This document shows, piece by piece, positions 1 to 8,745 of a stretch of 64,000 bases of DNA. The stretch's first letter is position 1; each line of letters opens with the position of its first letter. The notes under the pieces are model-generated. The model saw nothing but the letters and a program-made list of their open reading frames with translations. It ran no database searches and was not told the origin of the DNA. The position numbers were made by a program, and so were the translations under genes. The stretch spans positions 124,001 through 188,000 of the forward strand of contig CAJTGD010000005.1 of assembly GCA_910575475.1 (NCBI GenBank), read 5' to 3'. Source of the DNA: Lachnospiraceae bacterium (lineage in GTDB: Bacteria; Bacillota; Clostridia; Lachnospirales; Lachnospiraceae).

Positions 1-102
1 CTATATCCATGTACCTCAGGCAAATATACACTCTGCGGACACTGGGTCTTTTGTAGTAGAAAATACTGCCGCAGCAGATTTTTCAGTCCCCTTTTATCTG
101 GA

Positions 103-249
103 GTTACAGATCACGGCCTAACCGGCCGCGATCTGTAACGCATCCATCCCATTGAAAAGTCGCCTGACGGCGAGGGGCTGGATGCCTGAAACCACAGCTT
201 TATTGGCCGGATGCCTTGCAGCGGGGTGCAAGGCACCGTAAACAGTAAC
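103..249 (-). repeat. Dispersed structured intergenic repeat, copy A (full length)
   Basis: On the minus strand this reads as three hairpins joined by conserved linkers. The first has the stem GCCTTGCA/TGCAAGGC, the second TCGCC/GGCGA, and the third GTTACAGATC/GATCTGTAAC (plus-strand 103-139). The conserved linker after hairpin 1 is CATCCGGCCAATAAAGC followed by a GGTTTCAGGCAT box. Related copies lie at 27465-27530, 31428-31510 and 39647-39784, and a diverged 3' part at 20589-20670. The stems are kept while the bases change, which suggests a folded RNA or DNA element. It lies downstream of the DUF4173 gene terminator, outside any supported gene. Confidence 0.75.
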
Positions 250-328
250 TATCTGGCGCCTTACTTATTAGACCGATGAAAGGGCAAAAAGGTTTCAGGC
301 AATTCTTATTTTTTTGCCAACGAAAAAA

Positions 329-356
329 ACCGGCAGACGGATATGGGTCTGCCGGT
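329..356 (-). terminator. Rho-independent terminator of the DUF4173 gene
   Basis: Read on the minus strand, ACCGGCAGAC pairs perfectly with GTCTGCCGGT across an 8-base loop and is followed by a run of T residues. It lies 28 bases past the stop codon of the DUF4173 gene, in the right orientation to end that three-gene minus-strand group. Confidence 0.85.
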
Positions 357-383
357 TATCAGGAACGGGATGAAAATCATGTT

Positions 384-2117
384 TCAGTGCTCCGCGAGAT
401 ATTCCTCCGCTGTTTTCCACGCCCGCGCCTCCGCAAAATTCCATTTCCGCAAGGTGGGCTTTCTGCACTCGTAGAACCCTTCCATATAAAATTGAAACTC
501 CGATTCCAGATATTCGCCTATGGTCTCGAACTTGGAAAGATCCTCCTGGCTCTTAAACTCATAGGGTTCGTCTCTGTAATAATAGTAGTCTTCATCCGTG
601 TAAGTATACGTTTCCATCTTCATATCCGCCATCTGCGCTACATAGGGCGCGGCATCGACGGACAGGTCATGGAGCAGATAGTCCACATCCTGCCGGGTGA
701 TCTGCTCCATATGCCGCAGGTTGTAGGAGGCGATGATGCGGTCTACCCCGGCGAAGGAAAACACAAGATAGCAGCAGGTCACGACCGCCACGGTATACCG
801 GAACAGAGGAAACGCCTGCCGAAAGATGCTGACCATCACGCCGCCCATGATCAGGGTCAGGACTCCCAAAAACCAGAGCACTAGGATCCGAAGGAAGGTG
901 AGATGGTAGACCCCCACATAGAGCAGCATCCGGTAGGCCGCCGACAGGGTCATGACGCAGGTGCAGGCGGAGATCACCAGCAGCAGGACATTCAGCGCCC
1001 GGTGCGTTTCAAAAACCTGGATGCAGACCATCACGGTCACCAGATTGATCAGGCTCACGGCGAGAAGCTGCCAGAAGCCCTGGTGGGCATACTGGGAATA
1101 GGTCATCCCGTCGGGGAGTCCGTGGCGCAGGAACAAAAACAGGATCTGGATCCCGGAATAGATCACATAGAAGAAAGCCAGTATCATGGTAAATGTGATC
1201 CCGGTCAGCGCGTTTGCCCCCGGTCCATCTTTTTGCGCCGGGCTTTTCAGGTTCTGCCGGAACAAAGCCGCAAAAAATACATAGAGCATGAAAAATCCGA
1301 AAAGGAAGCTCCAACAGATCCGGACAGCAGTGGTGAGATCCGGAATATCCGGGATCGTGATGCAGATTCGGAAATATCTGGCAAAGACCGGATCAGACCC
1401 GATCAGCAGCGGCATCACGCACAGCAGGAAGAGGGCAGCGATGGCAGCGCCTGTGAGCACGGCCGGGGCTTTCTTTTTGATATTCGCTTTTTTTTGCAGG
1501 GCTTCCTCAGAGCTTGCTGCCTTGTGCTTCGAAATAGAATACAGCATATGTTCGAACGGCTTGAACAGTGATACGAAGCAGGTCCCGGCAAAGAATAAGA
1601 GCTGTTTTAAATTGGCGGAAAAACTCCAATCGCCGTCCTCATACATCTGATGCAGCATGCCCGTACAGAACAGAAGCAGGATGCCGGCGCGGTTGAACAG
1701 GTGGATCCAGGCATTGGCCGTCATGCAGGTGGAAATGCCAAGTAACAGCATTCCCGCAAAATAGAAGAACAGCCCCCGCTTCAAAGAAATGCCGGCTTTC
1801 CCAAGCCACAGGACAGAAAACAGGATCACCGCGGCAACGGCAGCCGGAAAGGTGATGCCTGCCGGGTTGTCAAAGAGACAGAAGGTATAGATCAGCCCAA
1901 ACAGGCAGGCCGTTTTGCCAAACCAGGTGAAGTGCTCCTTCATATACTGCAGGAGCGGGCTGTCCGGGGCTTTGCTGTTCTCCGTCTGAGGAAGCTTCTC
2001 CGGAACAGCTTCATATTTGCCGCCGGCTGAATGTTGACGCGCAGGTATCGCTTCCGGTGCGGGTACCGTTTCCGATGTGGTTATATTTTGCTGAGTAGTC
2101 TTGTTTTGCTGTTCCAT
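384..2117 (-). CDS. DUF4173-family polytopic membrane protein
   Basis: Predicted 577-residue membrane protein. The first 60 or so residues are polar and rich in Gln, Thr and Pro. They are followed by roughly a dozen hydrophobic segments from about residue 65 to 480 and a soluble C-terminal tail with an acidic Tyr cluster (DEDYYYYRDEPYEF). Length and layout match DUF4173 proteins, whose biochemical role is unknown. The start at 2117 is preferred over 2135 because AGGAG sits 7 bases before it. The gene follows a small HTH regulator and a DUF2975 gene on the same strand, a frequent trio in Firmicutes in which the HTH protein probably controls the membrane proteins. The family call is moderately sure; function is open. 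Confidence 0.75.
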   Translation of the reverse strand: MEQQNKTTQQNITTSETVPAPEAIPARQHSAGGKYEAVPEKLPQTENSKAPDSPLLQYMKEHFTWFGKTACLFGLIYTFCLFDNPAGITFPAAVAAVILFSVLWLGKAGISLKRGLFFYFAGMLLLGISTCMTANAWIHLFNRAGILLLFCTGMLHQMYEDGDWSFSANLKQLLFFAGTCFVSLFKPFEHMLYSISKHKAASSEEALQKKANIKKKAPAVLTGAAIAALFLLCVMPLLIGSDPVFARYFRICITIPDIPDLTTAVRICWSFLFGFFMLYVFFAALFRQNLKSPAQKDGPGANALTGITFTMILAFFYVIYSGIQILFLFLRHGLPDGMTYSQYAHQGFWQLLAVSLINLVTVMVCIQVFETHRALNVLLLVISACTCVMTLSAAYRMLLYVGVYHLTFLRILVLWFLGVLTLIMGGVMVSIFRQAFPLFRYTVAVVTCCYLVFSFAGVDRIIASYNLRHMEQITRQDVDYLLHDLSVDAAPYVAQMADMKMETYTYTDEDYYYYRDEPYEFKSQEDLSKFETIGEYLESEFQFYMEGFYECRKPTLRKWNFAEARAWKTAEEYLAEH

Positions 2118-2147
2118 GGTCATTCTCCTTTCCATTTCATAGGTCTT

Positions 2148-2372
2148 TCAATCGCTGATTTCATCGTCATCCTCCACATATTCCAGGATATCCCCCGGCT
2201 GGCAGCGGAGGGCCTTACAGAGGGCATCCAGCGTCGTAAAGCGCACGGCCTTGGCCTTATTATTTTTTAAGATCGAAAGATTCGCCATCGTAAGGTCGAT
2301 CTCCTTGGCAAGCTCCGTGACGCCGATCTTCCGTTTCGCCATCATTACATCCAGATTTACAATAATTCCCAT
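2148..2372 (-). CDS. Small Cro/C1-type HTH transcriptional regulator (YozG-like)
   Basis: This 74-residue protein is almost entirely one helix-turn-helix domain. The recognition segment is around GVTELAKEIDLTMANLSILKN (about residues 17-37), followed by TLDALCKALRCQPGDILEYV, the typical end of compact XRE regulators. The acidic tail is DDDEISD. Such proteins commonly lie next to DUF2975 membrane proteins, as here (gene 2483-2935 upstream). It ends 30 bases before the start of the DUF4173 gene, so the three genes probably form one transcript. It likely regulates this operon; the AT-rich inverted repeats at 3030-3065 are possible operator sequence, which is inference. Confidence 0.85.
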   Translation of the reverse strand: MGIIVNLDVMMAKRKIGVTELAKEIDLTMANLSILKNNKAKAVRFTTLDALCKALRCQPGDILEYVEDDDEISD

Positions 2373-2482
2373 AGACTTATCCTGCCTTTCTTTTCTTAGG
2401 ATCTGTTATGAAATAAACTTTTATTTTGAATTGTCTAAATCTGCATATGCGTCAAAATGAAAAGTAATTTCATGACAGCTCC

Positions 2483-2935
2483 TCATATGGTCAGATCATT
2501 TTCCTCTTTATAGCGGATCGCTTCCCGGAATACAAAGGAGAGCACTTCACTGAACAGCCCGGCGATAAAAAAGGTAAGGACCACGATGAAGGTTGCCGGG
2601 GTGGGCAGGAAAAAGCACTTAATAAAGAAGAGCAGTACGATCACGGCGCTGGTGATGCCCATCATCTCCAGGCTCTTTACATTCTCATGGATAAAACAGT
2701 TTTTCTGCATCACGGTGCGCATCATCTTCCGTAGCTCCCCGATGATCACGATCCCGCATACGCCTGACGCCGCGAAGATCACCAGCATCAGCATATAATA
2801 CTCCTGAAATGCCCTGGAATAATAGATTCCAGCGTACCGTAGGGACAGCGGAAGTGTGACGATGACTGCAATCCCGCTGTAAAACATCACATCCAACAAT
2901 AATTTAGTAACCCGGATCAGCTTTTTACCATGCAT
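2483..2935 (-). CDS. DUF2975-family small membrane protein
   Basis: This 150-residue protein has four hydrophobic segments (about residues 12-32, 45-65, 92-112 and 115-138). The sequence resembles the DUF2975 family, whose members are usually encoded with a YozG-like HTH protein, as here. The start at 2935 has a strong GGAGG 8 bases upstream (read on the minus strand). A consensus-like promoter precedes it (3003-3031). No enzymatic motif is visible. The family's molecular role is unknown; a membrane partner or target of the adjacent regulator is the simplest reading. Confidence 0.78.
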   Translation of the reverse strand: MHGKKLIRVTKLLLDVMFYSGIAVIVTLPLSLRYAGIYYSRAFQEYYMLMLVIFAASGVCGIVIIGELRKMMRTVMQKNCFIHENVKSLEMMGITSAVIVLLFFIKCFFLPTPATFIVVLTFFIAGLFSEVLSFVFREAIRYKEENDLTI

Positions 2936-3002
2936 AATTTTGCCTCCTGATATTTGTAACCAATTTGTCTTACAAGCTTTCTATGGCTGTTAATACAATA
3001 AA

Positions 3003-3031
3003 ATTATAGCACGGCGTGTTTTGAAAATCAA
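3003..3031 (-). promoter_or_regulatory. Promoter of the DUF2975-HTH-DUF4173 operon
   Basis: On the minus strand TTGATT (plus 3026-3031) and a perfect TATAAT (plus 3003-3008) are separated by 17 bases, a sigma-A type promoter about 70 bases upstream of the DUF2975 start. The neighbouring bases 3030-3065 are very AT rich and carry overlapping inverted repeats built from TTTATTG/CAATAAA, possible regulator sites. Confidence 0.65.
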
Positions 3032-3196
3032 TATAAATTTATTGAAAAACAATAAAAAATTATTGAATTTCAGATTTTAAAAAGCATACTTATAAATACT
3101 GAATCAAAAGTTGTATATATACAATTATGACAAAATAAGATGATTGAGTTGAAATATGCACAAAAAGTTGTACTTAAATTTGTGATATATTGAGAC

Positions 3197-3225
3197 TTGA
3201 AAAAGAGAAACTTGTACAGTACAAT
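3197..3225 (+). promoter_or_regulatory. Promoter of the sugar ABC operon with overlapping AraR-like operator
   Basis: TTGAAA (3197-3202) and TACAAT (3220-3225) are 17 bases apart. The perfect palindrome TTGTACAGTACAA (3212-3224) covers the -10 box, where a bound repressor would block transcription. A second palindrome, TTGTATATATACAA, lies at 3111-3124, and a half-site TTGTAC at 3168-3173. These resemble the TTGTAC-type operators of GntR/LacI chimeric AraR regulators, and the gene just downstream of this operon is of that class. The palindromes are directly visible; their use as operators is inferred. Confidence 0.65.
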
Positions 3226-3281
3226 ATATGTATAAAATATAAGATGTTTTGAAAAAAGCATCAAAAAAGGAGGTAAAAAGG

Positions 3282-4376
3282 ATGAAGAAAAAGATTCTCA
3301 GCGTGGCTCTGGCCGCTGCCATGGTGCTTTCGCTCACACTGGCAGGGTGTGGTTCGAGTGACGGTGGGGAAAAACAGGGAGGCAATGGAAAACTGGTCGG
3401 CGTGGCCATGCCGACGCAGAGCTCGGAACGGTGGATCAAAGACGGCCGGAACATGAAGGTACAGCTGGAGGCTCTTGGTTACGATGTATTCCTCCAGTAC
3501 GCGGAGGATGATGTACAGGTACAGCTTGCGCAGATTGAGACGATGATCGCCAAAAAAGTAGACTGCCTGGTCGTTGCGTCAGTCGATTCCTCTGCACTGA
3601 TCAACGCCCTGCAGACGGCAAAAGAGGAAGGGATTCCCGTGATCTCCTACGACCGTCTGCTGATGAACACCGATGCGGTCAGCTATTACGCGTCCTTTGA
3701 CAACGAGGGAGTGGGCAGGAAGATCGGAGAGTACATCGAGGAAAAGGCCGGCCTGGCAGACGCGGCAGAGCCCCAGACCATTGAATTTTTCATGGGCTCG
3801 CCGGATGACAACAATGCGGTCCTTCTGTATAAAGGCGTGATGAGTGTGCTGCAGAAATATCTGGATGACGGCACGCTGGTATGTAAATCCGGGAGAACCT
3901 CATTTGAAGACACCTGTATCTTAAGATGGTCTCAGGAGGTAGCCTTGCAGAACTGCGAAAACTATTTATCCGGCTTTTACGCGGATGAAAAGCTGGACAT
4001 CTGCTGCTCCGCATTTGACGGATTTGCCTATGGAATCAAGGCGGCCTTAGAGGCAGCCGGATACACGGAGGAGGACTGGCCCATCATCACCGGGCAGGAT
4101 GCGGAAGTGATGGCAGTAAAAAACATCATCGATGGAAAGCAGACCGCAACCATTTTCAAGAATACGGAGCTGCTGGCTGAAAAATGCACCGGGATGGTCG
4201 ATGCGGTGATCGAGGGCAGCGAGCCGGAGATCAACGATACGGAAACCTACGACAATGGGAAGATGGTCGTTCCGTCTTATCTGTGCGAACCACTTTCCCT
4301 GGACAAGGATAATTACAGGGAGCTGGTCATTGACAGCGGATATTATAAAGAGGAAGAGATTCAAAATGCAAAATAA
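3282..4376 (+). CDS. chvE: ChvE-type sugar-binding lipoprotein of a multiple-monosaccharide ABC transporter
   Basis: This is the extracellular solute-binding lipoprotein that captures monosaccharides for the adjacent ABC transporter. The 364-residue product begins with a lipoprotein signal (LTLAGC, lipidated Cys at residue 23). The mature part has a periplasmic-binding-protein type I fold with the ChvE-like run GVAMPTQSSERWIKDG and the YDRLLMNTDAVSYYASFDN segment. The start at 3282 is preferred over 3249 because AAGGAGG precedes it by 7 bases and the signal peptide then begins correctly. It is first in a three-gene operon with an ATPase (18 bases downstream) and a permease. Aldose preference (xylose, arabinose, glucose or galactose) cannot be read from sequence alone. 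Confidence 0.92.
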   Translation: MKKKILSVALAAAMVLSLTLAGCGSSDGGEKQGGNGKLVGVAMPTQSSERWIKDGRNMKVQLEALGYDVFLQYAEDDVQVQLAQIETMIAKKVDCLVVASVDSSALINALQTAKEEGIPVISYDRLLMNTDAVSYYASFDNEGVGRKIGEYIEEKAGLADAAEPQTIEFFMGSPDDNNAVLLYKGVMSVLQKYLDDGTLVCKSGRTSFEDTCILRWSQEVALQNCENYLSGFYADEKLDICCSAFDGFAYGIKAALEAAGYTEEDWPIITGQDAEVMAVKNIIDGKQTATIFKNTELLAEKCTGMVDAVIEGSEPEINDTETYDNGKMVVPSYLCEPLSLDKDNYRELVIDSGYYKEEEIQNAK

Positions 4377-4394
4377 AGGGAAGGAGTTGAGAGG

Positions 4395-5948
4395 ATGTCT
4401 GATTATATTCTGGAGATGAAGCATATTGTCAAAGAATTTTCCGGTGTCAAAGCATTGAACGATGTAAACCTGAAAGTAAAACGGGGCGAGATCCATGCGC
4501 TGTGCGGGGAAAACGGCGCGGGCAAGAGCACGCTGATGAATGTCCTGTCGGGGGTGTATCCGTTCGGAACCTATACAGGAGACATCGTATACAACGGGGA
4601 AGTGGTCAGGAACCGTAATATCAAGGACAGCGAGAAAAAGGGAATCGTCATCATCCATCAGGAGCTTGCGCTGAGCCCGTACCTGTCTATCGCGGAAAAT
4701 ATTTTCCTGGGCAATGAGCAGATGAAGGTGAACGGTGTCATTGACTGGACACAGACCCGCAACGAGGCGCAGAAGATGCTGGAAGAGGTGGGACTGGGAA
4801 GCGAAAACCTGGAAGCGCCCATCAATTCCCTTGGGGTCGGCAAGCAGCAGCTGATCGAGATCGCCAAGGCGCTGGCGAAAAAGGTAGACCTTCTGATCCT
4901 GGACGAGCCGACGGCTGCGTTAAATGACGAGGAGAGCGCCCAGCTCCTGGAGATCATGCTGAAGCTGAAATCACAGGGCATCACAAGCATCATCATTTCC
5001 CATAAGTTAAATGAGATCAGCTATGTGGCGGACGCGATCACAGTCATCCGCGACGGACAGACGATCGAGACACTGACCAAGGGCGTGGACGATTTTTCAG
5101 AGGATCGGATCATCAAGGGTATGGTCGGGCGTGAGCTGACCAACCGTTATCCGGAGCGTACGGACTGTCCCATCGGGGACGTGGTTATGGAAGTGAAGAA
5201 CTGGAATGTCTACCACCCGGAGGATCCAAACCGCCAGGTGTTAAAGGACATCAACATCAAGGTGCGCGCAGGCGAGGTCGTGGGACTTGCGGGCCTGATG
5301 GGCGCCGGAAGGACCGAGCTTGCCATGAGTATCTTCGGCCGTCAGTACGGACAGAAGATCAGCGGGGAGATCCTCATGCACGGGAAGCCGGTGAAGATCC
5401 GGAGCGTGAAGGATGCCATTGACAACAAGATCGCCTATACCTCCGAAGACCGGAAAAACTACGGACTGATCCTGTTCAATGATATTAAATGGAATATGTC
5501 TTTGGCGGCACTGCGTAGTTTCTTTTCCCAGAATGGGATCGTGGATTCCAACAAGGAGATCCTGGAGGCGGAGAAATACAAAGAACTGATCAACATCAAA
5601 TCCAACTCGGTCCATCAGGCGGTGGGAAGCCTGTCCGGAGGAAACCAGCAGAAGGTCATCCTGGCAAAATGGATGCTGACGGAACCGGACGTGCTGATCC
5701 TGGATGAACCTACCAGGGGAATCGATGTGGGCGCGAAGTATGAGATCTACTGTGCCATCAACGACCTGGCGAAATCCGGAAAGGCGGTCATCGTCATTTC
5801 CTCCGAAATGCCGGAGATCCTGGGTACATGCGACCGGACCTATGTATTGAACGAGGGATGTATTGCCGGTGAAATATTCAAAGAAGATCTGTCTCAGGAA
5901 AGAATCATGAAATGCATCATGCAGCATAATAACAGGAAAGGGGAATAA
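4395..5948 (+). CDS. mmsA: Sugar ABC transporter ATP-binding protein (two fused ATPase domains)
   Basis: This 517-residue cytoplasmic ATPase carries two ABC domains in one chain, as in the MglA/XylG/RbsA family. The first has an intact Walker A (GENGAGKST, about residue 38) and Walker B ([12 protein letters not shown]). The second has the degenerate Walker [10 protein letters not shown] typical of the family, the signature [14 protein letters not shown] and Walker [18 protein letters not shown]. Length is normal. It is translated between the binding protein and the permease, whose start lies 2 bases past this stop, so the three are co-expressed. It powers uptake of the monosaccharide bound by the ChvE-like protein. 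Confidence 0.94.
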   Translation: MSDYILEMKHIVKEFSGVKALNDVNLKVKRGEIHALCGENGAGKSTLMNVLSGVYPFGTYTGDIVYNGEVVRNRNIKDSEKKGIVIIHQELALSPYLSIAENIFLGNEQMKVNGVIDWTQTRNEAQKMLEEVGLGSENLEAPINSLGVGKQQLIEIAKALAKKVDLLILDEPTAALNDEESAQLLEIMLKLKSQGITSIIISHKLNEISYVADAITVIRDGQTIETLTKGVDDFSEDRIIKGMVGRELTNRYPERTDCPIGDVVMEVKNWNVYHPEDPNRQVLKDINIKVRAGEVVGLAGLMGAGRTELAMSIFGRQYGQKISGEILMHGKPVKIRSVKDAIDNKIAYTSEDRKNYGLILFNDIKWNMSLAALRSFFSQNGIVDSNKEILEAEKYKELINIKSNSVHQAVGSLSGGNQQKVILAKWMLTEPDVLILDEPTRGIDVGAKYEIYCAINDLAKSGKAVIVISSEMPEILGTCDRTYVLNEGCIAGEIFKEDLSQERIMKCIMQHNNRKGE

Positions 5949-5950
5949 CA

Positions 5951-7120
5951 ATGGAAAAGAAGAAAACCGTAAATCTGAATTTAAAGCAATATGGCATGGT
6001 TTTTGCAATGCTCATCATCTTTATCATATTTTATGTAATGACAGGGGGCGTCAATGCCACACCGATGAACATGAACAACCTGATCATGCAGAACAGCTAT
6101 GTTATCATCCTTGCGACGGGTATGCTGCTCTGTGTGCTGACCGGTAATGTAGACCTGGGAGTCGGCTCCTATGTGGCGCTGTGCGGGGCAGTTGCGGCGA
6201 AGCTGATCGTGGAAAATAATATGAATATCCCGCTGGCTTTTTTGATCACCATTCTGGTCGGAGTGGCGTTCGGTGCATTTAATGGATTTTTCATAGCATA
6301 TCTGAATATCCCTCCGTTTGTAGTGACACTGGCAGGCATGCTGATCGGCCGGGGACTTACATATACCCTGCTGGAATCCAAGACTGTAGGACCGCTCCCC
6401 AATGCTTATGTTAAAGTTGGGGCAGGCTTCTTCGCTTCCAGCAAGATCGAGTTTGGCGGCGGAACACTGGATATCATCACGATCCTGGTTGCCGTGATCG
6501 CCACCGTTCTGGTGATCGGCGCGGAGCTCAAAACGATTAAAACCCAGCAAAAGTATGGCTTTGCAATGGCGCCCACCTGGCAGACCGGTATCAAGGTGGC
6601 GGCGACGCTTGCGATCCTCTGGTTCTTTTTCTTCAAGATCGCATCCTATAACGGGATTCCGATCATTCTGCTTTTGATGGCCGTGATCGTAGGGATCTAT
6701 CATTTCATTACCAGCAAGACCGTTGCGGGACGCCAGGTCTACGCGCTGGGCGGAAATGAAAAGGCTGCAAGGCTGTCTGGTATTGATACGAAAAAGGTGT
6801 ACTTCTGGGTGTATACCAACATGGGATTTTTGGCTGCCATCGCGGGAATCGTGCTGTCCGCCCGAAACGCTTCCGCGACTCCCAAGGCGGGGGACGGGTT
6901 TGAATTGGACGCCATCGCTGCCTGCTACATCGGCGGGGCCGCGGCGTCCGGCGGTGTGGGTACGGTCGTCGGAGCCGTGATCGGGGCATTCGTTATGGGA
7001 ATCCTGAATAACGGGATGTTTCTGATCGGGTTGTCTACCGACCTGCAGAAAGTAGTCAAGGGACTGGTACTCCTCGGGGCAGTGACATTTGACGTATTAT
7101 CCAGCAAAAAGAAAAATTAG
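5951..7120 (+). CDS. mmsB: Sugar ABC transporter permease (MmsB/GguB-like)
   Basis: This 389-residue integral membrane permease has about ten hydrophobic segments. The conserved family stretches LTGNVDLGVGSYVALCG and NIPPFVVTLAGMLIGRGL near residues 55-135 and the ALGGNEKAARLSGI loop near 265 identify the BPD_transp_2 (ribose/xylose/galactose type) family. It is longer than RbsC-type permeases, as is usual for GguB/MmsB. It is the last gene of the chvE-mmsA-mmsB operon and is followed by a clear terminator, so the downstream GntR-like gene is transcribed separately. Confidence 0.92.
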   Translation: MEKKKTVNLNLKQYGMVFAMLIIFIIFYVMTGGVNATPMNMNNLIMQNSYVIILATGMLLCVLTGNVDLGVGSYVALCGAVAAKLIVENNMNIPLAFLITILVGVAFGAFNGFFIAYLNIPPFVVTLAGMLIGRGLTYTLLESKTVGPLPNAYVKVGAGFFASSKIEFGGGTLDIITILVAVIATVLVIGAELKTIKTQQKYGFAMAPTWQTGIKVAATLAILWFFFFKIASYNGIPIILLLMAVIVGIYHFITSKTVAGRQVYALGGNEKAARLSGIDTKKVYFWVYTNMGFLAAIAGIVLSARNASATPKAGDGFELDAIAACYIGGAAASGGVGTVVGAVIGAFVMGILNNGMFLIGLSTDLQKVVKGLVLLGAVTFDVLSSKKKN

Positions 7121-7181
7121 TGCATTGCTGCATGAATTCCGAAGTAAATATCGTCTGTTGTTCTATAAAACACAGAATATA

Positions 7182-7220
7182 TACAAAAAGCTATCCGCTG
7201 CAGGCGGGTAGCTTTTTGTA
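7182..7220 (+). terminator. Rho-independent terminator after the sugar ABC operon
   Basis: TACAAAAAGCTATCCGC pairs with GCGGGTAGCTTTTTGTA around a short TGCAG loop, with one wobble. The A-rich and T-rich flanks make it usable on both strands. It is 62 bases after the permease stop. Confidence 0.85.
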
Positions 7221-7386
7221 TATATGAAGAAATGGAACCGGATAAAGCATATATGCACAAAAAATGTATTGCTTTTTTAGTACATATTATGGATTGTAAA
7301 AATAAAAGTTGTATTGTATATTAGAGGAAAGTTATCATGGAGTGGTTATCGAGTTGTATTTAAAAGTAGATGGTGGAGGTAGATAT

Positions 7387-8648
7387 TTGGAAGAAGCAGT
7401 TGCGAAATATCAGGAAATCTGTCTGTGGGTGAAAAAACGCCTGGAAAGCGGGGAACTGAAACCAGGGGATAAGGTGGAATCGGAATATAAGCTGTGCCAG
7501 CGGTTCCAGGTCAGCAGGCAGACCGTACGGCATGCGATCTCCGTACTGGAGGAGGAAGGCATCGTAGAGCGGTTCAGGGGAAGCGGGACGTACATCAGCA
7601 GCAAGGATCAGGTGACTCCGAAAAAAGAGAAGACCATGCAGATCGCGGTGATGACAACTTTTGTTCAGGAATATATTTTTTCCACGATCATCCGGGAACT
7701 GGAGGAACAGTTTTCGAACGCTGAATACAGTCTTCAGATTTCAGTGACTAATAATTCTGTAGAAAAAGAACGCTTCATATTAAAAAATATTTTGAATAAA
7801 AATACGGTAGATGGACTGATCGCCGAGACCACAAAGAGCGGGCTGCCCAATCCCAATCTGGACATCTACAGGGAGATCATGGCACGGGGGATTCCGGTGC
7901 TGTTTATCAACAGCTATTATCCCCAGCTGGAGGCTCCTCATGTCAGCCTGAATGATAAGATGGCAGGGAAACTAGTACAGCATTGCGTATATAATGGTGA
8001 ATAATGTGCCTGATATTTTTGTCAGGACAAGGCGGAGGAAAGAGGCGATGCGGTGGCATCGTTGATTGACGACAACGCAGAACTGGCAGAAATAGCAGGT
8101 GCAGAATTCACCGTTAATTACGCAATGCTGTACTAGTGACCAACTATCTGCTGCAGTGCGGCCATCAGAATATCGCGGCTGTCTTAAAATCTGATGATGG
8201 TCAGGGCCATCAGCGCTATGCGGGATATCTGGAGGCCCTTATGGAGGCGAATATCAGGATCCTTGACAAGCGGGTGGCGTGGCTGGATTCGCGGCAGATG
8301 TCTGAGTTTGAACAGAATGCGGACTGGATCTGCCGCAGGCTGGAGGGCTGTACGGCCTGCGTGTGTTATAATGATGTGATGGCGAATAAGCTGCTGGCTG
8401 TCTGCAGGAGCAGAGGAATCGGTGTTCCGGAAGACCTGTCGGTGATCAGCATTGACAATTCCGATGTTGCCGCCTACTGCGAGGTCCCGCTGACCTCTGC
8501 GGAGAATCCCATTCGGGATCTGGCAAAGATCGCGGCGCTGGAGATGCTGGATATGATCGACGGAAAGAAGGTTCCCCACTCCACAGAGCTGGAAGGGGAG
8601 ATTGTGACCAGGGTGTCCGTGGCGATTTTGGAGCAGCCGCAGCTGTAA
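7387..8648 (+). pseudogene. GntR-type regulator with LacI-like sensor domain (AraR-like), split by a miniature insertion element
   Basis: The 5' part has an N-terminal winged helix typical of GntR regulators (SEYKLCQRFQVSRQTVRHAI, then EEEGIVERFRGSGTYIS). It continues into a LacI/periplasmic-binding-like sensor domain, the AraR architecture. At 7972 the frame is broken by a 161-bp insertion (157-bp element plus a duplicated CTAG), and the sensor domain resumes at 8136 (NYLLQCGHQNIAAVL) to 8648. Removing 161 bases restores one continuous frame of about 366 codons. The best start is TTG at 7387 with GGAGG 7 bases upstream. The 5' open frame ends at 8004, so the product would lack half its sensor. 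It sits next to the chvE operon, whose promoter carries TTGTAC palindromes, so it was probably that operon's repressor. Confidence 0.85.
7972..8136. mobile_element. 157-bp MITE-like element with CTAG target duplication
   Basis: The element at 7976-8132 starts with TACAGCATTGCGTA and ends with its exact reverse complement (8119-8132). Comparing the two ends further inward, 40 of the first 50 positions match as an inverted repeat, with many mismatches being C/T transitions that would still pair as G-U in RNA. CTAG is present on both sides (7972-7975 and 8133-8136), consistent with a 4-bp target duplication. No transposase is encoded. This is the layout of a miniature inverted-repeat transposable element mobilised in trans by an unidentified transposase. 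Confidence 0.85.
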
Positions 8649-8745
8649 TAAGCGGCCAGCGCATTGTTCAAAACAGGATTGCGGGCATATCAGCAAAAGA
8701 ACTGGACAGGAACCCGGAAATCAGGGAATGGAGTGTGGGAAAGGA

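Noticed and set aside
276..884. Plus-strand open frames over the DUF4173 gene
   Set aside because: They lie antisense to a long hydrophobic gene with a good start and terminator; the translations are His/Arg/Gln-rich shadow sequences.
7976..8132. Invertible regulatory switch bounded by the inverted repeats
   Set aside because: Inversion would not restore the regulator frame and there is no recombinase nearby; the CTAG duplications fit transposition better.
8039..8136. Open frame EERGDAVASL...NYAMLY inside the miniature element
   Set aside because: It has no start or ribosome site, its last codons are the inverted repeat itself and the stop uses the target CTAG. The long inverted-repeat symmetry explains the sequence better than coding.
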